From Streptomyces diacarni (lineage in GTDB: Bacteria; Actinomycetota; Actinomycetes; Streptomycetales; Streptomycetaceae): 64,000 nucleotides of DNA. Positions within the stretch are counted from its first letter, which is position 1, and every line of letters begins with the position of its first letter. Shown here piece after piece: positions 26,017-36,559 of this stretch. The stretch spans positions 1 to 64,000 of the forward strand of contig NZ_QOIN01000035.1 in NCBI RefSeq assembly GCF_003323715.1, read 5' to 3'. Below the pieces are notes generated by a model. The model saw only the letters and a list, made by a program, of their open reading frames with translations, ran no database searches and was not told the DNA's origin. The position numbers and the translations under genes are program-made.

Positions 26017-26913
26017 TTGGCCAGCAGCAGTGTCAGCCTCTCGGAGCTGGCGTCCGTGCGCACCCGACATCCCGAGGCCATCGCCGAGGCGGCGGCTCGC
26101 CGTGCGCGCCGTCCGCTGGTGGACGAGAGCGAGCGGCTGGTGATCGTCGCCGCGGACCATCCGGCGCGCGGCGCGCTGGCCGTCGGGGGCGACGCGCTGG
26201 CCATGGCGAACCGCGCCGTGCTCCTGGAACGCCTGGTCGTCGCCCTTGACCGGCCCGGTGTCGACGGGGTGTTGGCGACCGCCGACATCCTGGAGGACCT
26301 GCTGCTGTTGGGGGCGCTGGAGAACAAGGTCGTGCTGGGTTCGATGAACAGGGGCGGACTGGCGGGTGCCGACTTCGAGCTGGACGACCGGTTCACCGGG
26401 CACCGTCCTGAGGACATCGAGCGGCTGCGCTTCGACGGGGGGAAGCTGCTGCTGCGTATCGACTACGGCGACCCCGGCTCGCTGCGGACGCTGCACGCCA
26501 CCGCGCGCGCCGTCGACGAGATGGCGTCCCGCGGGCTGCCCGTCTTCGTCGAGCCGTTCCTGGCGGGCCGGGTGGACGGCAGGTTGGTCAACGATCTGAG
26601 CGGCCCTGCCGTGGCCCGCTCGGTCGCCATCGCCTCCGGGCTGGGCGGTACGTCCGCCTACACCTGGCTCAAGTTGCCGGTCACCGCGGATCCCGAGGAC
26701 ATGGCGTGGGTGTGCGAGACCTCGGCGCTGCCCGTCGTCCTGCTCGGTGGCGAGGTGAGCGGCGATCAGGAGGGCACCTATGAGAAGTGGCGCAGGGCGC
26801 TGAGCCTGCCGACGGTGCGCGGGCTGGTCGTCGGGCGTTCCCTGCTCTACCCGGCCGACTCAGACGTCAGCGCGGCCGTGGACACCGCCGTCGGACTGAC
26901 GAAAGGGTCGTGA
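26017..26913 (+). CDS. Cgl0159-type (beta/alpha)8 protein, probable inositol-pathway aldolase
   Basis: This 298-residue protein matches the actinobacterial family named after Cgl0159, which occurs in inositol clusters. It reads as a TIM barrel: LVIVAADHPARG, GVLATADILEDL, KLLLRIDYGDPGS, PVFVEPF and TAYTWLKLP-like (SAYTWLKLPV). The Lys in WLKLP sits where class I aldolases of the DeoC/LacD type carry the Schiff-base lysine. By position it could replace IolJ and split 2-deoxy-5-keto-gluconate 6-phosphate into malonate semialdehyde and dihydroxyacetone phosphate; this is inference. The start is TTG at 26017, with only a weak upstream GAAAG. iolB follows after four bases. Confidence 0.8.
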   Translation: MASSSVSLSELASVRTRHPEAIAEAAARRARRPLVDESERLVIVAADHPARGALAVGGDALAMANRAVLLERLVVALDRPGVDGVLATADILEDLLLLGALENKVVLGSMNRGGLAGADFELDDRFTGHRPEDIERLRFDGGKLLLRIDYGDPGSLRTLHATARAVDEMASRGLPVFVEPFLAGRVDGRLVNDLSGPAVARSVAIASGLGGTSAYTWLKLPVTADPEDMAWVCETSALPVVLLGGEVSGDQEGTYEKWRRALSLPTVRGLVVGRSLLYPADSDVSAAVDTAVGLTKGS

Positions 26914-26917
26914 CGAG

Positions 26918-27874
26918 ATGACAGACACCGCGAACGGTTTCCATCTGCGGGCGGGGCGGGCCGGCTCGGGCCCCTACGCCCTCGACATCGATCCGCGCAG
27001 CGCGGGTTGGGGCTACTCCTCGCTGCGCGTGCTGGAGCTGGAGCCGGGCGGCTCGCACGCGTGGGAGACCGGCGAGAGCGAGTGGATCGTGCTGCCGCTG
27101 TCCGGCGGCTGCACCGTGGAGGCCGAGGGAGCGACGCTGCGCCTGCACGGCAGGGAGAGCGTGTTCGCCGCCGTCAGCGACTTCGCCTACGTCCCGCGTG
27201 AGGCACAGGTGACGCTCAGCAGCGCGGCGGGCGGCAGGTTCGCGCTGACGGGTGCGCGCTGCGAGCGGCGGCTGCCGGTGCGCTACGGCGCCGCCGAGGA
27301 CGTGCCCGTCGAGCTGCGGGGCAGCGGGCAGTGCTCGCGGCAGGTCAACAACTTCGCGGCCGCGCACGTGTTCGAGGCCGACCGGCTCATCGCCGTCGAG
27401 GTGCTCACCCCAGGCGGCAACTGGTCCTCCTACCCGCCGCACAAGCACGACGAGGCGCGGGAAGGCGTCGAGAGCGAGCTGGAGGAGATCTACTACTACG
27501 AGATCGCGCCGCACGGGGCCACCGGCGGCGTCGGCTACCAGCGCGTCACCCCCAGCGGCCACGGGCGCGGCACCGACGTGCTCGCGGAGGTGCGCGGCGG
27601 TGACGCCGTGCTGATCCCCGACGGCTGGCACGGCCCCTCCATGGCCGCGCCAGGACACGCCATGTACTACCTGAACGTGATGGCCGGTCCGGGGGTGGAT
27701 CGCGCGTGGCATATCTGCGACCATCCTGACCACGCGTGGATTCGTGGTACGTGGGCCGAAACACCTGTGGATCCCAGGCTTCCGCTGTACGAGGCGAAGG
27801 ATTCCGCAGCATCGCACGCCAGTTCGCCCGAAGAGGCGCGGGCCGGTGCGCGGGAAGGGGAGACGAAGCGGTGA
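26918..27874 (+). CDS. iolB: 5-deoxy-glucuronate isomerase
   Basis: IolB converts 5-deoxyglucuronate to 5-dehydro-2-deoxygluconate, the substrate of IolC. This 318-residue protein is a bicupin. The metal-binding signature YPPHKHDE appears near residue 170, followed by LEEIYYYEI and IPDGWHGPSM, giving the expected His, His, Glu and His ligands. The C-terminal tail after LPLYEAKD is about 25 residues longer than usual and Ala/Glu-rich. The gene begins four bases after the aldolase-like gene and its stop overlaps iolD as GTGA, so the three are one transcriptional and probably translationally coupled unit. Confidence 0.92.
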   Translation: MTDTANGFHLRAGRAGSGPYALDIDPRSAGWGYSSLRVLELEPGGSHAWETGESEWIVLPLSGGCTVEAEGATLRLHGRESVFAAVSDFAYVPREAQVTLSSAAGGRFALTGARCERRLPVRYGAAEDVPVELRGSGQCSRQVNNFAAAHVFEADRLIAVEVLTPGGNWSSYPPHKHDEAREGVESELEEIYYYEIAPHGATGGVGYQRVTPSGHGRGTDVLAEVRGGDAVLIPDGWHGPSMAAPGHAMYYLNVMAGPGVDRAWHICDHPDHAWIRGTWAETPVDPRLPLYEAKDSAASHASSPEEARAGAREGETKR

Positions 27875-29757
27875 CCACCGTCAGGCTGACCGTCGCACAG
27901 GCCCTCGTACGCTTCCTCGCCGCGCAGCACACCGAGCGCGACGGACAACGGCACCGCCTCATCGACGCCTGCTGGGGCATCTTCGGACACGGCAACGTCG
28001 CCGGCATCGGGCAGGCCCTCGTCGAGAACGGCCAGGGCCCCGGCGCGCCGCTCCCCTTCCACCAGGGCCGCAACGAACAGGCCATGGTGCACGCCGCCGT
28101 CGGCTTCGCCCGCCACCGGGGCCGGCTCTCCGCGCAGGCCGTCACCACCTCCATCGGTCCTGGCGCCACCAACCTGGTCACCGGAGCCGCGCTGGCCACC
28201 CTCAACCGGCTGCCCGTCCTGCTGCTGCCCGGCGACGTCTTCGCCACCCGCGCCCCCGACCCCGTCCTCCAGCAACTGGAGGTCCCCTACGCGGGCGACC
28301 TCTCCGTCAACGACACGCTGCGCCCCGTCTCCCGCTACTTCGACCGGGTGCTGCGCCCCGAGGCGCTGATCCCCGCCGCGCTCGGTGCCGTACGGGTGCT
28401 GGCCGACCCCGCCGAGACCGGCGCCGTCACCCTCGCGCTGCCGCAGGACGTGCAGACGGAGGCCCACGACTGGCCCGAGGAGTTCTTCGCCGAACGGACC
28501 TGGCGGGTGGGCCGCCCTGCGCTGGAGTCCGACGTGCTGGCCGCGGCGGCCGAGGCGGTCCGTACCGCGCGCAGGCCGCTCATCGTCGCCGGGGGCGGCG
28601 TCCACCACAGCGAGGCCGAAGCGGCGCTGCGGGCCTTCGCGGACGTCACCGGCGTACCCGTCGCCTCCACTCAGGCGGGCAAGGGATCCCTGCGGTTCGA
28701 CCACCCGTGCGACGTGGGCGGGATCGGGCACACCGGCACCGCCGTGGCCGACGCGCTCGCGCGCACCGCCGACCTGGTCGTCGGCGTCGGCACCCGCTGG
28801 ACCGACTTCACCACCGCCTCGGGGACCCTCTTCCCCGGCGCGGCCCGCTTCGTCAACCTCAACATCACCGCCTTCGACGGGCACAAGATGGCCGGCCTCT
28901 CCGCCGTCGCCGACGCGCGTGCAGGGCTGGAAGCGCTCACCGGCGCGCTGCGCGGCCACCGGGTCTCGCCCGACTACGAGGCCGAGTACACCCGCTCCAA
29001 GGAGGCCTGGGAGCGCACCGTCTCCGAGGCGTTCGCGCCGCACCCCCCGGACGCGGACGCGCGGCCCTCCCAGACGCAGGTGCTCGGCGCGCTCGACTCC
29101 GTCGTCGGCGACCAGGACGTCGTCCTCAACGCGGCCGGGTCGATGCCCGGCGACCTGCACAAGCTGTGGCGGACCCGCTCACCGCGCCAGTACCATGTCG
29201 AGTACGGCTACTCGTGCATGGGCTACGAGATCCCGGCCGCCCTCGGTGTCGCACTGGCCGACCCGGAGCGCACCGTGTGGGCGCTGGTGGGCGACGGTAC
29301 GTACCTGATGCTGCCCACCGAGATCGTCACCGCCGTCCAGGAGGGCGTGCCCCTCAACGTCGTCCTCGTCCAAAACCACGGCTACGCCTCCATCGGCGGC
29401 CTGTCCGAGCAGACCGGCGGCGAACGCTTCGGCACCGCCTACCGCTACCGCGACCAGGACGGCGGCTACACCGGTGACCCGCTGCCCGTCGACCTCGCCG
29501 CCAACGCCGCCTCACTCGGCATGGAGGTGCACCGCGCCGCCACCTGCGAACAGCTGCGCGAGGCACTGGCGGCGGCCCGCGCCTCGGACCGGCCCACCTG
29601 CGTGTACGTCGAGACCGACACCGAGCCCGACGTGCCGGCGCCGGGACCCGAGGCCTGGTGGGACGTGGCCGTCGCCGAGACCTCCACGCGCCCGGCGGCC
29701 CGCGCGGCGCGCGAGGAGTACGAGCGGCAACGCGCCCAGCGCCGCCGCCACCTGTGA
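27871..29757 (+). CDS. iolD: 3D-(3,5/4)-trihydroxycyclohexane-1,2-dione hydrolase
   Basis: IolD opens the ring of the trihydroxycyclohexanedione intermediate to give 5-deoxyglucuronate. This 628-residue enzyme is a thiamine diphosphate enzyme of the acetolactate synthase type. The cofactor-activating Glu lies in QGRNEQAMVHAA. TSIGPGATNLVTGAA marks the Pyr domain. The ThDP/Mg motif runs from VGDGTYLMLP to VVLVQNHGYAS in the C-terminal domain. The GTG start at 27871 overlaps the iolB stop. The YSCMGYEIPAALG segment before the ThDP motif is typical of IolD. mmsA follows 94 bp downstream. Confidence 0.94.
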   Translation: MTTVRLTVAQALVRFLAAQHTERDGQRHRLIDACWGIFGHGNVAGIGQALVENGQGPGAPLPFHQGRNEQAMVHAAVGFARHRGRLSAQAVTTSIGPGATNLVTGAALATLNRLPVLLLPGDVFATRAPDPVLQQLEVPYAGDLSVNDTLRPVSRYFDRVLRPEALIPAALGAVRVLADPAETGAVTLALPQDVQTEAHDWPEEFFAERTWRVGRPALESDVLAAAAEAVRTARRPLIVAGGGVHHSEAEAALRAFADVTGVPVASTQAGKGSLRFDHPCDVGGIGHTGTAVADALARTADLVVGVGTRWTDFTTASGTLFPGAARFVNLNITAFDGHKMAGLSAVADARAGLEALTGALRGHRVSPDYEAEYTRSKEAWERTVSEAFAPHPPDADARPSQTQVLGALDSVVGDQDVVLNAAGSMPGDLHKLWRTRSPRQYHVEYGYSCMGYEIPAALGVALADPERTVWALVGDGTYLMLPTEIVTAVQEGVPLNVVLVQNHGYASIGGLSEQTGGERFGTAYRYRDQDGGYTGDPLPVDLAANAASLGMEVHRAATCEQLREALAAARASDRPTCVYVETDTEPDVPAPGPEAWWDVAVAETSTRPAARAAREEYERQRAQRRRHL

Positions 29758-29851
29758 CCGCCCCCACCGGCACGGCCCTCCGTGACGGCCCACCGACGGC
29801 AGCACGAGCCGGCAGTCGGCACAACCCCGTCCCAAGAAAGGTCCCGGCCCC

Positions 29852-31357
<1,506 letters not shown>

Positions 31358-31397
31358 CCACCCGTAGGGCCACTCGCCCTGGACTGCCCCGCCCTGC

Positions 31398-31428
31398 CCC
31401 GCCGCCGTCCGCCACGGACGGCGGCGGG
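31398..31428 (+). terminator. Hairpin terminator of the inositol operon
   Basis: A perfect 14-bp stem (CCCGCCGCCGTCCG and its complement) with a three-base loop lies 40 bp after the mmsA stop. Confidence 0.88.
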
Positions 31429-31549
31429 ACTTCCCCGACCCGCCACGGCCGAGCTGCCGTGGCCCACGGCACGGCCTCCGCTCACCGCCACGGCGGGGAG
31501 CGCCTGCTCAGGCGGCACATGGCCGCTCTTTCTCGGTAACCTCGATCGC

Positions 31550-33916
31550 ATGCTCGGGAACATGAACGCCGCACCGCTGGCCTGGCTCCGGGCGCTCAAG
31601 GACACCGCCCGCTCCGGGCTGACCGTGGAGCGCGCGTCGCTGACGCCGCTGATAGCGGTACGCGGCGCGTGCGGCGTGGGCGTCGTGGTCGGACTGGCGC
31701 TGCTCATCGGCACGCCGCAACTCGCGGTCTCCAGCGCCTTCGGCGCCTTCGCCTCCGGCATCGCCACCTTCCAGCGCAGCTGGCGACCCCGGCCCGTGCT
31801 GGCGCTGGCCGCCTCCGCCGGACTGGCGATCTCCACCTTCCTCGGCTACCTGCTCGTCGGCTGGCCGTGGGCGTTCGTGCTGCTGCTCGCCCTGTGGGCG
31901 TTCCTCGCCGGCATGGCGTGGGGGATAGGGCCCACCTCGGGAGTGGTCGCCGCGTTCAACATCTCCGTGATGCTCATCACCGTCCACCTGCCCGCCTCCA
32001 CACTGGGCGCGCTCAGCCACGCCACGCTGATCGCCGCCGGCGGCGTGGTGCAGGCCGGACTCATCGTGCTGTTCCCCATCAGGCCCTGGGGCGAGAGGCG
32101 CGAAGCGCTCGCCGACGCGCTCGCCGGAGTCGCCGACTACGCCCGCCGGCTGCGGCACGACCCGATGGCACCCTTCGACCCCGAACCCCTGATCGAGGCC
32201 CGCAGCGCCGCCTACGTCACCCCCCGCCAGGCCCGCCGCCGCCCCCGCCAGTTGCACGGCTACCGCGCGCTCGCCGAACGCTTCCGCCCCGTCCTCGCCT
32301 CCCTCGCCGACCCCGTCGTCGGCGGCGCGCCGATGGTCGGACCCGAACGCGACCGGGTACGCGAACTCCTGTCCGCCGCGGCCACCGTGCTCGACGCCAC
32401 CGCCCGCGCCGTACGGCGCGGCGAACGCGTCCGCCTGCCCGACCAGGCACTCGACGTCCTGCGCGTACCCAAGAGCGGACCCGTCCTCTCCGGGCCCGCA
32501 CGGCGCGCCGGACTCCGCCTGATCGCGCTCACCGACGACGCCGTCGAAGCCGCCCAGGAACCCGTCGAGGTCACTCGCGGCGGCGTACTGGCCCGCGTCA
32601 CCTGGCACGTCGCCGACCGCGAAGGGCGCCGCCGCGGCTTCCCCGACCGCGCACCCCTCGTCGACGCCAGCCTCGACGGACCCTACGGCCCCGACCCGGA
32701 GGACCTGGCAGCCGAAGAGGCCGAGGCGGCCCGCCTGAAGGAGACCAAGGCGGCAGGCGGCAAACACACCCCCGCCGCGGGCCACGCGCTCGCCCGCGAA
32801 CGCCACCTGCACATGCCCACCCTCGCGGGACTCGTCCCCGTCGCCGTGCGCTCCTTCCGCCGCGAACTCCACTGGCGCTCCCCGATCCTGCGCCACGCGA
32901 TCCGCGTCAGCGTCGTCGCCTCCGTCGGCTACCTCCTGGGCAACGCGCTGCCCCCCGCACACGGCTACTGGGTCCCCCTCACCGCCGCCATGGTGCTGCG
33001 GCCCGACTTCTCCCGCACCTACGAACGCGGCGTGGGCCGCTTCGTCGGCACCCTCCTCGGCGTCGCCGTCGCCGGCACCGTCATGGCACTCGCGAGCCCG
33101 GGCCCCTACCTGAGCGCGGCCCTCGCCGTGGTCAGCGTCGGCTTCATGTACCTGCTGATGCGCACAGGACAGGCCATCACCTCCATCTGCACCGGCGCCT
33201 ACGTCGTCTTCCTCCTCGGCATCCTGGGCACCGACTGGTACCAGACCGCCTACGAACGCGCCGGACTCACCGCACTCGGCGGAGTACTGGCCATGCTCAG
33301 CTACGCCCTCTTCCCCGCCTGGGAAACCCCCCTGCTGCGCGACCGGCTCGCCGACTGGCTCGCCGCGACGGGCCGCTACGCCATCGCCGTCATGGACGCC
33401 TTCGCCCAACCCGCCGAACGCGCCCCCCGCCAAGTCCGCGAAGCCCTGCTCGACACCCGCGCGGCACGCCAGACCTGGGAACAGACCCTCAACCGCGCTG
33501 AAGCCGAACCCGTACGCCACCGGGGCAGCCACTCCCCGCTCTCCCGCCGCTCCGCCAGCGACGCCCAGTCCGCGCTCGTCACCCTCGGCCGCGCCACCAT
33601 GCTGCTGGAGGCGCACCTCCCCGACAGGGAAGCCCCCTCAGACCCCGGAGCCGTCGACTTCTCCGCCGCCCTCGCACCCGCGGTCGCCGCCGCCACCACC
33701 GCCATCCGATCGAGCGAACCGGTCGAGTGGGGCGACGTCCACGGCGCGCTCACCCGCTGGTGGGAACAGGCCGACCACCCGCCCCCGGTCGCCCTGCGCA
33801 CCGCCGAACTCCTCACCGACGCGTTGGACGACCTCGCCCACGCGGTGACTCCCCGCGACTCCGCGGGACGCGAACGGGAGCACCACGCAACTGGTGCCCG
33901 TACCGATAAATCATGA
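31550..33916 (+). CDS. FUSC-family inner membrane protein
   Basis: This 788-residue membrane protein has the FUSC layout: an N-terminal block of about six membrane segments (residues 33-180), a long cytoplasmic region, then a second block around 460-600 with LPPAHGYWVPLTAAMVLRPDF and SICTGAYVVFLLG. A cytoplasmic C-terminal domain follows. Family members are linked to fusaric or aromatic acid efflux, but most, including this one, have no tested substrate. ATG 31550 and ATG 31562 are both plausible starts; neither has a strong ribosome binding site. The 3' end overlaps the convergent small gene at 33813 by about 100 bp. A residue stretch near 400 (EEAEAARLKETKAAGGKH) is a charged helix insert. 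Confidence 0.85.
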   Translation: MLGNMNAAPLAWLRALKDTARSGLTVERASLTPLIAVRGACGVGVVVGLALLIGTPQLAVSSAFGAFASGIATFQRSWRPRPVLALAASAGLAISTFLGYLLVGWPWAFVLLLALWAFLAGMAWGIGPTSGVVAAFNISVMLITVHLPASTLGALSHATLIAAGGVVQAGLIVLFPIRPWGERREALADALAGVADYARRLRHDPMAPFDPEPLIEARSAAYVTPRQARRRPRQLHGYRALAERFRPVLASLADPVVGGAPMVGPERDRVRELLSAAATVLDATARAVRRGERVRLPDQALDVLRVPKSGPVLSGPARRAGLRLIALTDDAVEAAQEPVEVTRGGVLARVTWHVADREGRRRGFPDRAPLVDASLDGPYGPDPEDLAAEEAEAARLKETKAAGGKHTPAAGHALARERHLHMPTLAGLVPVAVRSFRRELHWRSPILRHAIRVSVVASVGYLLGNALPPAHGYWVPLTAAMVLRPDFSRTYERGVGRFVGTLLGVAVAGTVMALASPGPYLSAALAVVSVGFMYLLMRTGQAITSICTGAYVVFLLGILGTDWYQTAYERAGLTALGGVLAMLSYALFPAWETPLLRDRLADWLAATGRYAIAVMDAFAQPAERAPRQVREALLDTRAARQTWEQTLNRAEAEPVRHRGSHSPLSRRSASDAQSALVTLGRATMLLEAHLPDREAPSDPGAVDFSAALAPAVAAATTAIRSSEPVEWGDVHGALTRWWEQADHPPPVALRTAELLTDALDDLAHAVTPRDSAGREREHHATGARTDKS

Positions 33917-34055
33917 TCGGCGGCGCGCCGTCGCCGGCGGCCGCCTCCAGCATGACCCGGTAGATGAACGGCGCGGGCCCCGTCACCTGCACGACGGTCC
34001 CCGCCTTCCCCGTCTTCTCGTCGCGCACCCGCTCGCCCTCGCCCCACACGGTCAC
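33813..34055 (-). CDS. Small hypothetical protein, second of a coupled pair
   Basis: This 80-residue protein begins WGEGERVRDEKTGKAGTVVQ, which reads like a small SH3-like or KOW-like beta barrel (charged turn, GTVVQVTGPAPFIYRVML). It ends in an Arg/Pro-rich tail. The start ATG at 34055 overlaps the upstream gene's stop as ATGA, supporting real translation. The 3' end overlaps the convergent FUSC gene by about 100 bp. The tail from residue 60 may be spurious extension. It lies beside an XRE/DUF397 pair, a setting where Streptomyces carries many such small genes. Function is unknown. Confidence 0.6.
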   Translation of the reverse strand: MTVWGEGERVRDEKTGKAGTVVQVTGPAPFIYRVMLEAAAGDGAPPIMIYRYGHQLRGAPVRVPRSRGESPRGRGRPTRR

Positions 34056-34258
34056 ACACTCCGCAGCGGGCGGCGACGCGCGGCCTCACCGCGCTCGCCG
34101 TCACCGCGCTCGCCGTCACTGTGCTTGTGCCGCAGGTGTGCTCCGAACAGCGCCTCCAGGTCGGCCCGCGGCTCCGGGTCCCCGGCCGCCCGGTTGATCT
34201 GCGTCCGGTACCACTCGCAGTCCAGACACTGCTCGCGGCTCGCTCGTTCCCGTTCCAT
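34052..34258 (-). CDS. Small hypothetical protein with a Cys-x-x-Cys motif
   Basis: This 68-residue protein starts MERERASREQCLDCEWYRTQ. The CLDC pair and a following His-x-x-x-His (HLRHKH) could make one zinc site, though that is inference. Its C-terminal part is duplicated charged sequence, GERGDGERGE, encoded by a short repeat near 34090-34115. Its stop overlaps the next gene by four bases, so the two are a coupled operon. It diverges from the XRE regulator gene at 34366, which may control it. Confidence 0.6.
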   Translation of the reverse strand: MERERASREQCLDCEWYRTQINRAAGDPEPRADLEALFGAHLRHKHSDGERGDGERGEAARRRPLRSV

Positions 34259-34365
34259 GGCTGCCTCTATGCCTCTTGAATGCTGGAGATTTCCCTTCCG
34301 GACCTCAAGAGTGCGTCACCGCGCGTAATCTCGACAGCACCGACAGCATGAGTGGTGACGAAGTA

Positions 34366-35310
34366 ATGAGTCGACGTAAGCCCATGGCCAACGGCCGTCC
34401 TGACCCGTCCACGAGCATGGCCGTCCTCTTCGGCACCCACCTCAAACGCCTGCGCGAGCTGCGGGGCTGGAGCCAACAGGAGCTTGCGGGGAAGGTGTTC
34501 GTCACCCAGTCCCGCATCGCCCAGATCGAACGCGCCTCCGGCGCGCGGCCGACCGCCGAACTGACCGCGGCGCTGGACCTGGCGGTCGGCGCGGACGGTC
34601 TGCTGAACGATTTGTGGCCGTACGTGTACCGGGAGAGCTTCCCGGATTGGGCGCAGAGGTTCATGGAGCTTGCTGCCCGCGCTGCTCACATTCGCGAGTA
34701 CGCCTCGCAGGCAGTACCGGGGCTCCTTCAGACAGAGGCCTACGCCCGGACGGTGCTGAGTGTGGGGCGCACCATGACGGGCCCCCAACTCCTGGAAGAG
34801 CGACTGGCGCTGCGTATGGAGCGGCAGAGCCGTTTGCGGCGAAGCGATGCTCCGACGCTGTGCGTCGTGCTCGACGAGGCCGTTCTCGCGCGTCGGGTAG
34901 GCGGCGACCGGACGATGTACGAGCAACTTGAGTTGATGCGCCAGGTGTGCGATCAGCACACAGTTCAGGTGCTCCCTTTCGCCTCTGGGGCGCACCCGAT
35001 GCAGGGAGGGTCGCTCACCTTGCTGACCATGCCGGACGGCACCGAAGTGGCGTACGCCGAAGGCGCCGACCACGGACAACTGTTTGAAGAGCCGGACCAG
35101 GTTAAGCTCTACTCCCGGGCATACGATCAGGTGCGTGCGGAGTCGCTTCCCACGCCCATGTCCGCGCGGATGATCGCCGATGCAGCGGAGGGCTACAAGC
35201 ATGGTGGATCTAACCGGCGCGCGTTGGCGCGCAAGCAGCTACAGCAACCCGGACGGCGGCAACTGCGTCGAGGTGGCGGACGGCTACCCCGGCATCGTCC
35301 CGGTGCGTGA
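34366..35310 (+). CDS. XRE-family regulator with DUF5753 domain
   Basis: This 314-residue protein belongs to the large Streptomyces family of helix-turn-helix plus DUF5753 regulators, usually encoded next to a DUF397 gene. The N-terminal HTH is HLKRLRELRGWSQQELAGKV, and the DUF5753 core includes QAVPGLLQTEAYAR, RLALRMERQSRL and LPFASGAHP. I start at ATG 34366; ATG 34348 is also possible, and neither has a strong ribosome binding site. Family members normally end near ADAAEGY. Here the frame runs on for about 35 Arg-rich residues, overlapping the DUF397 gene by 110 bp, so an original stop may have been lost. Targets are unknown. Confidence 0.88.
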   Translation: MSRRKPMANGRPDPSTSMAVLFGTHLKRLRELRGWSQQELAGKVFVTQSRIAQIERASGARPTAELTAALDLAVGADGLLNDLWPYVYRESFPDWAQRFMELAARAAHIREYASQAVPGLLQTEAYARTVLSVGRTMTGPQLLEERLALRMERQSRLRRSDAPTLCVVLDEAVLARRVGGDRTMYEQLELMRQVCDQHTVQVLPFASGAHPMQGGSLTLLTMPDGTEVAYAEGADHGQLFEEPDQVKLYSRAYDQVRAESLPTPMSARMIADAAEGYKHGGSNRRALARKQLQQPGRRQLRRGGGRLPRHRPGA

Positions 35311-35398
35311 CAGCAAGGCGCCCGCCCGCACGCCGCTCGTGTACTCGGCAGCGGCCTGGACGGTGTTTGTCAACGGGCTGAAGCGGCGCGTGCGCTGA
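35201..35398 (+). CDS. DUF397 domain protein
   Basis: This 65-residue protein is a typical DUF397 member. It has the signature WRASSYSNPDGGNCVEVADG, then VPVRDSK and the C-terminal WTVFVNGLK helix. These proteins pair with the preceding XRE regulator type and are thought to modulate it. ATG 35201 has GGAGGG eight bases upstream. The longer frame from 35180 adds seven residues without support. It lies wholly inside the extended 3' end of the regulator frame. Confidence 0.92.
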   Translation: MVDLTGARWRASSYSNPDGGNCVEVADGYPGIVPVRDSKAPARTPLVYSAAAWTVFVNGLKRRVR

Positions 35399-35478
35399 AC
35401 CGTCTGAGCCGGCCCGAGGTGGGCCCTGCAACGCCGCCTCATTAGGAGAGCTCGCACCTCTCTGCGGGACACGCTTCC

Positions 35479-36558
35479 TCATGGGAGGGCCGGGGGCTCG
35501 CAACCGTGTTGCTTGGCGAGGTCTGAGCCGAAGGCATCGAGAAGTTCTCGCTCGAAGTCACCATCCACCGTCAGTCGTCCCTCATCATTGGGGAACCCGA
35601 TGCTGGCAGCGGTGAAAAGAGAGGCTGACCGGGTGCTGGGGCATTGTGCCTTCGACCAGGCCCAACCTGGTGTGTCCTCGTCCCGTCCGGCCTCTCCTGG
35701 CACGTGAGCAATGATTCTGGCGGCAGGGAAACCCTTAGCGAGAGGGCCGTGCAGGGCGGACAGGCGATAGACCTCCTCGCCCTTCGCATTAACCAGTAGG
35801 CAGTCCTGCGTCGGCGACTCGGTTGTCGACGCCGTACCAACTGCCCGCGTGATCCCGAATGCCTTGGCTGCAGGAGCCACCCGCCGCAGGCTGCGGCAGG
35901 TCCCCGTTGCACTGGACAAAGGCTTCGGGTCGTTCAGTGCCGGAACAGCGGGGGCCTGTTCGATGGCCTTGCCCAACTTGGCGTGACAACCCCACTTGCG
36001 GTCCGCCTGCTTACTCACGATGGTTGCTGCGCGTGCCACCCTGAGTCGTTCCTGGGAGCTCTTGGTGAAGTAGGTGTCTGTGTCCGCGAGCGTGGAATTC
36101 ACATTGACGAGCAGGTGATCCGGCCCCTCGGAATGGCATTCCAGCACCGTCGTTGCACGGGCGAGAGTAGCCCCCTCTACCGTCAGCACTCCCGGCCATT
36201 CGCCGCCCAGTGGAGCAGAAGCGGACGTGGTGTCCAAGCGATTGTGGCCCGACTGCGTGACAACCCCCGGGGCCGACGCCGCAGTGCCGATTGATATGGT
36301 GGCGAGTCGCCTCCCGCCTTCACCGATCACCTTGCACTCGGCCAGACGGCCCTGGGAACCGATGGACCCTCCGTTACCGACTCTTTCGGTTTGCAACTCC
36401 TCATCGCCCAACAGATCCTTCGCGGCATCTTCCCGGATAATTCCGCCGCACAGGGACCGGTTGTCCTTGCCCATCCACTTCTGGAAGCCAACGATCATGC
36501 CTGCTGAGCACAGAACGAGGACGGCGGCGCAGTATGCGAGGTGCTTCCGTTTCAACAC
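35479..36558 (-). CDS. Membrane-anchored hypothetical protein of the accessory region
   Basis: This 359-residue protein has a single N-terminal membrane anchor (YCAAVLVLCSAGMIVGF, about residues 9-25) after a basic start, with the rest predicted outside the cell. The exterior carries about seven cysteines, spaced as in disulfide-bonded modules (SLCGGI, LAECKV, VLECHS, WGCHA, GTCRSL, QDCLL, AQCPS). No known domain was recognised. I start at GTG 36558, one base beyond the upstream gene's stop, because AAAGGA precedes it. The ATG at 36612 would overlap that gene by 53 bp. Base composition is noticeably less GC-rich than the core genes. It is probably co-transcribed with the two WXG-like genes upstream. 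Confidence 0.75.
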   Translation of the reverse strand: MLKRKHLAYCAAVLVLCSAGMIVGFQKWMGKDNRSLCGGIIREDAAKDLLGDEELQTERVGNGGSIGSQGRLAECKVIGEGGRRLATISIGTAASAPGVVTQSGHNRLDTTSASAPLGGEWPGVLTVEGATLARATTVLECHSEGPDHLLVNVNSTLADTDTYFTKSSQERLRVARAATIVSKQADRKWGCHAKLGKAIEQAPAVPALNDPKPLSSATGTCRSLRRVAPAAKAFGITRAVGTASTTESPTQDCLLVNAKGEEVYRLSALHGPLAKGFPAARIIAHVPGEAGRDEDTPGWAWSKAQCPSTRSASLFTAASIGFPNDEGRLTVDGDFERELLDAFGSDLAKQHGCEPPALP

Positions 36559-36559
36559 C

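Noticed and set aside
35180..35200. Longer start for the DUF397 protein at 35180
   Set aside because: The ATG at 35201 has GGAGGG at proper spacing and gives the standard family N-terminus.
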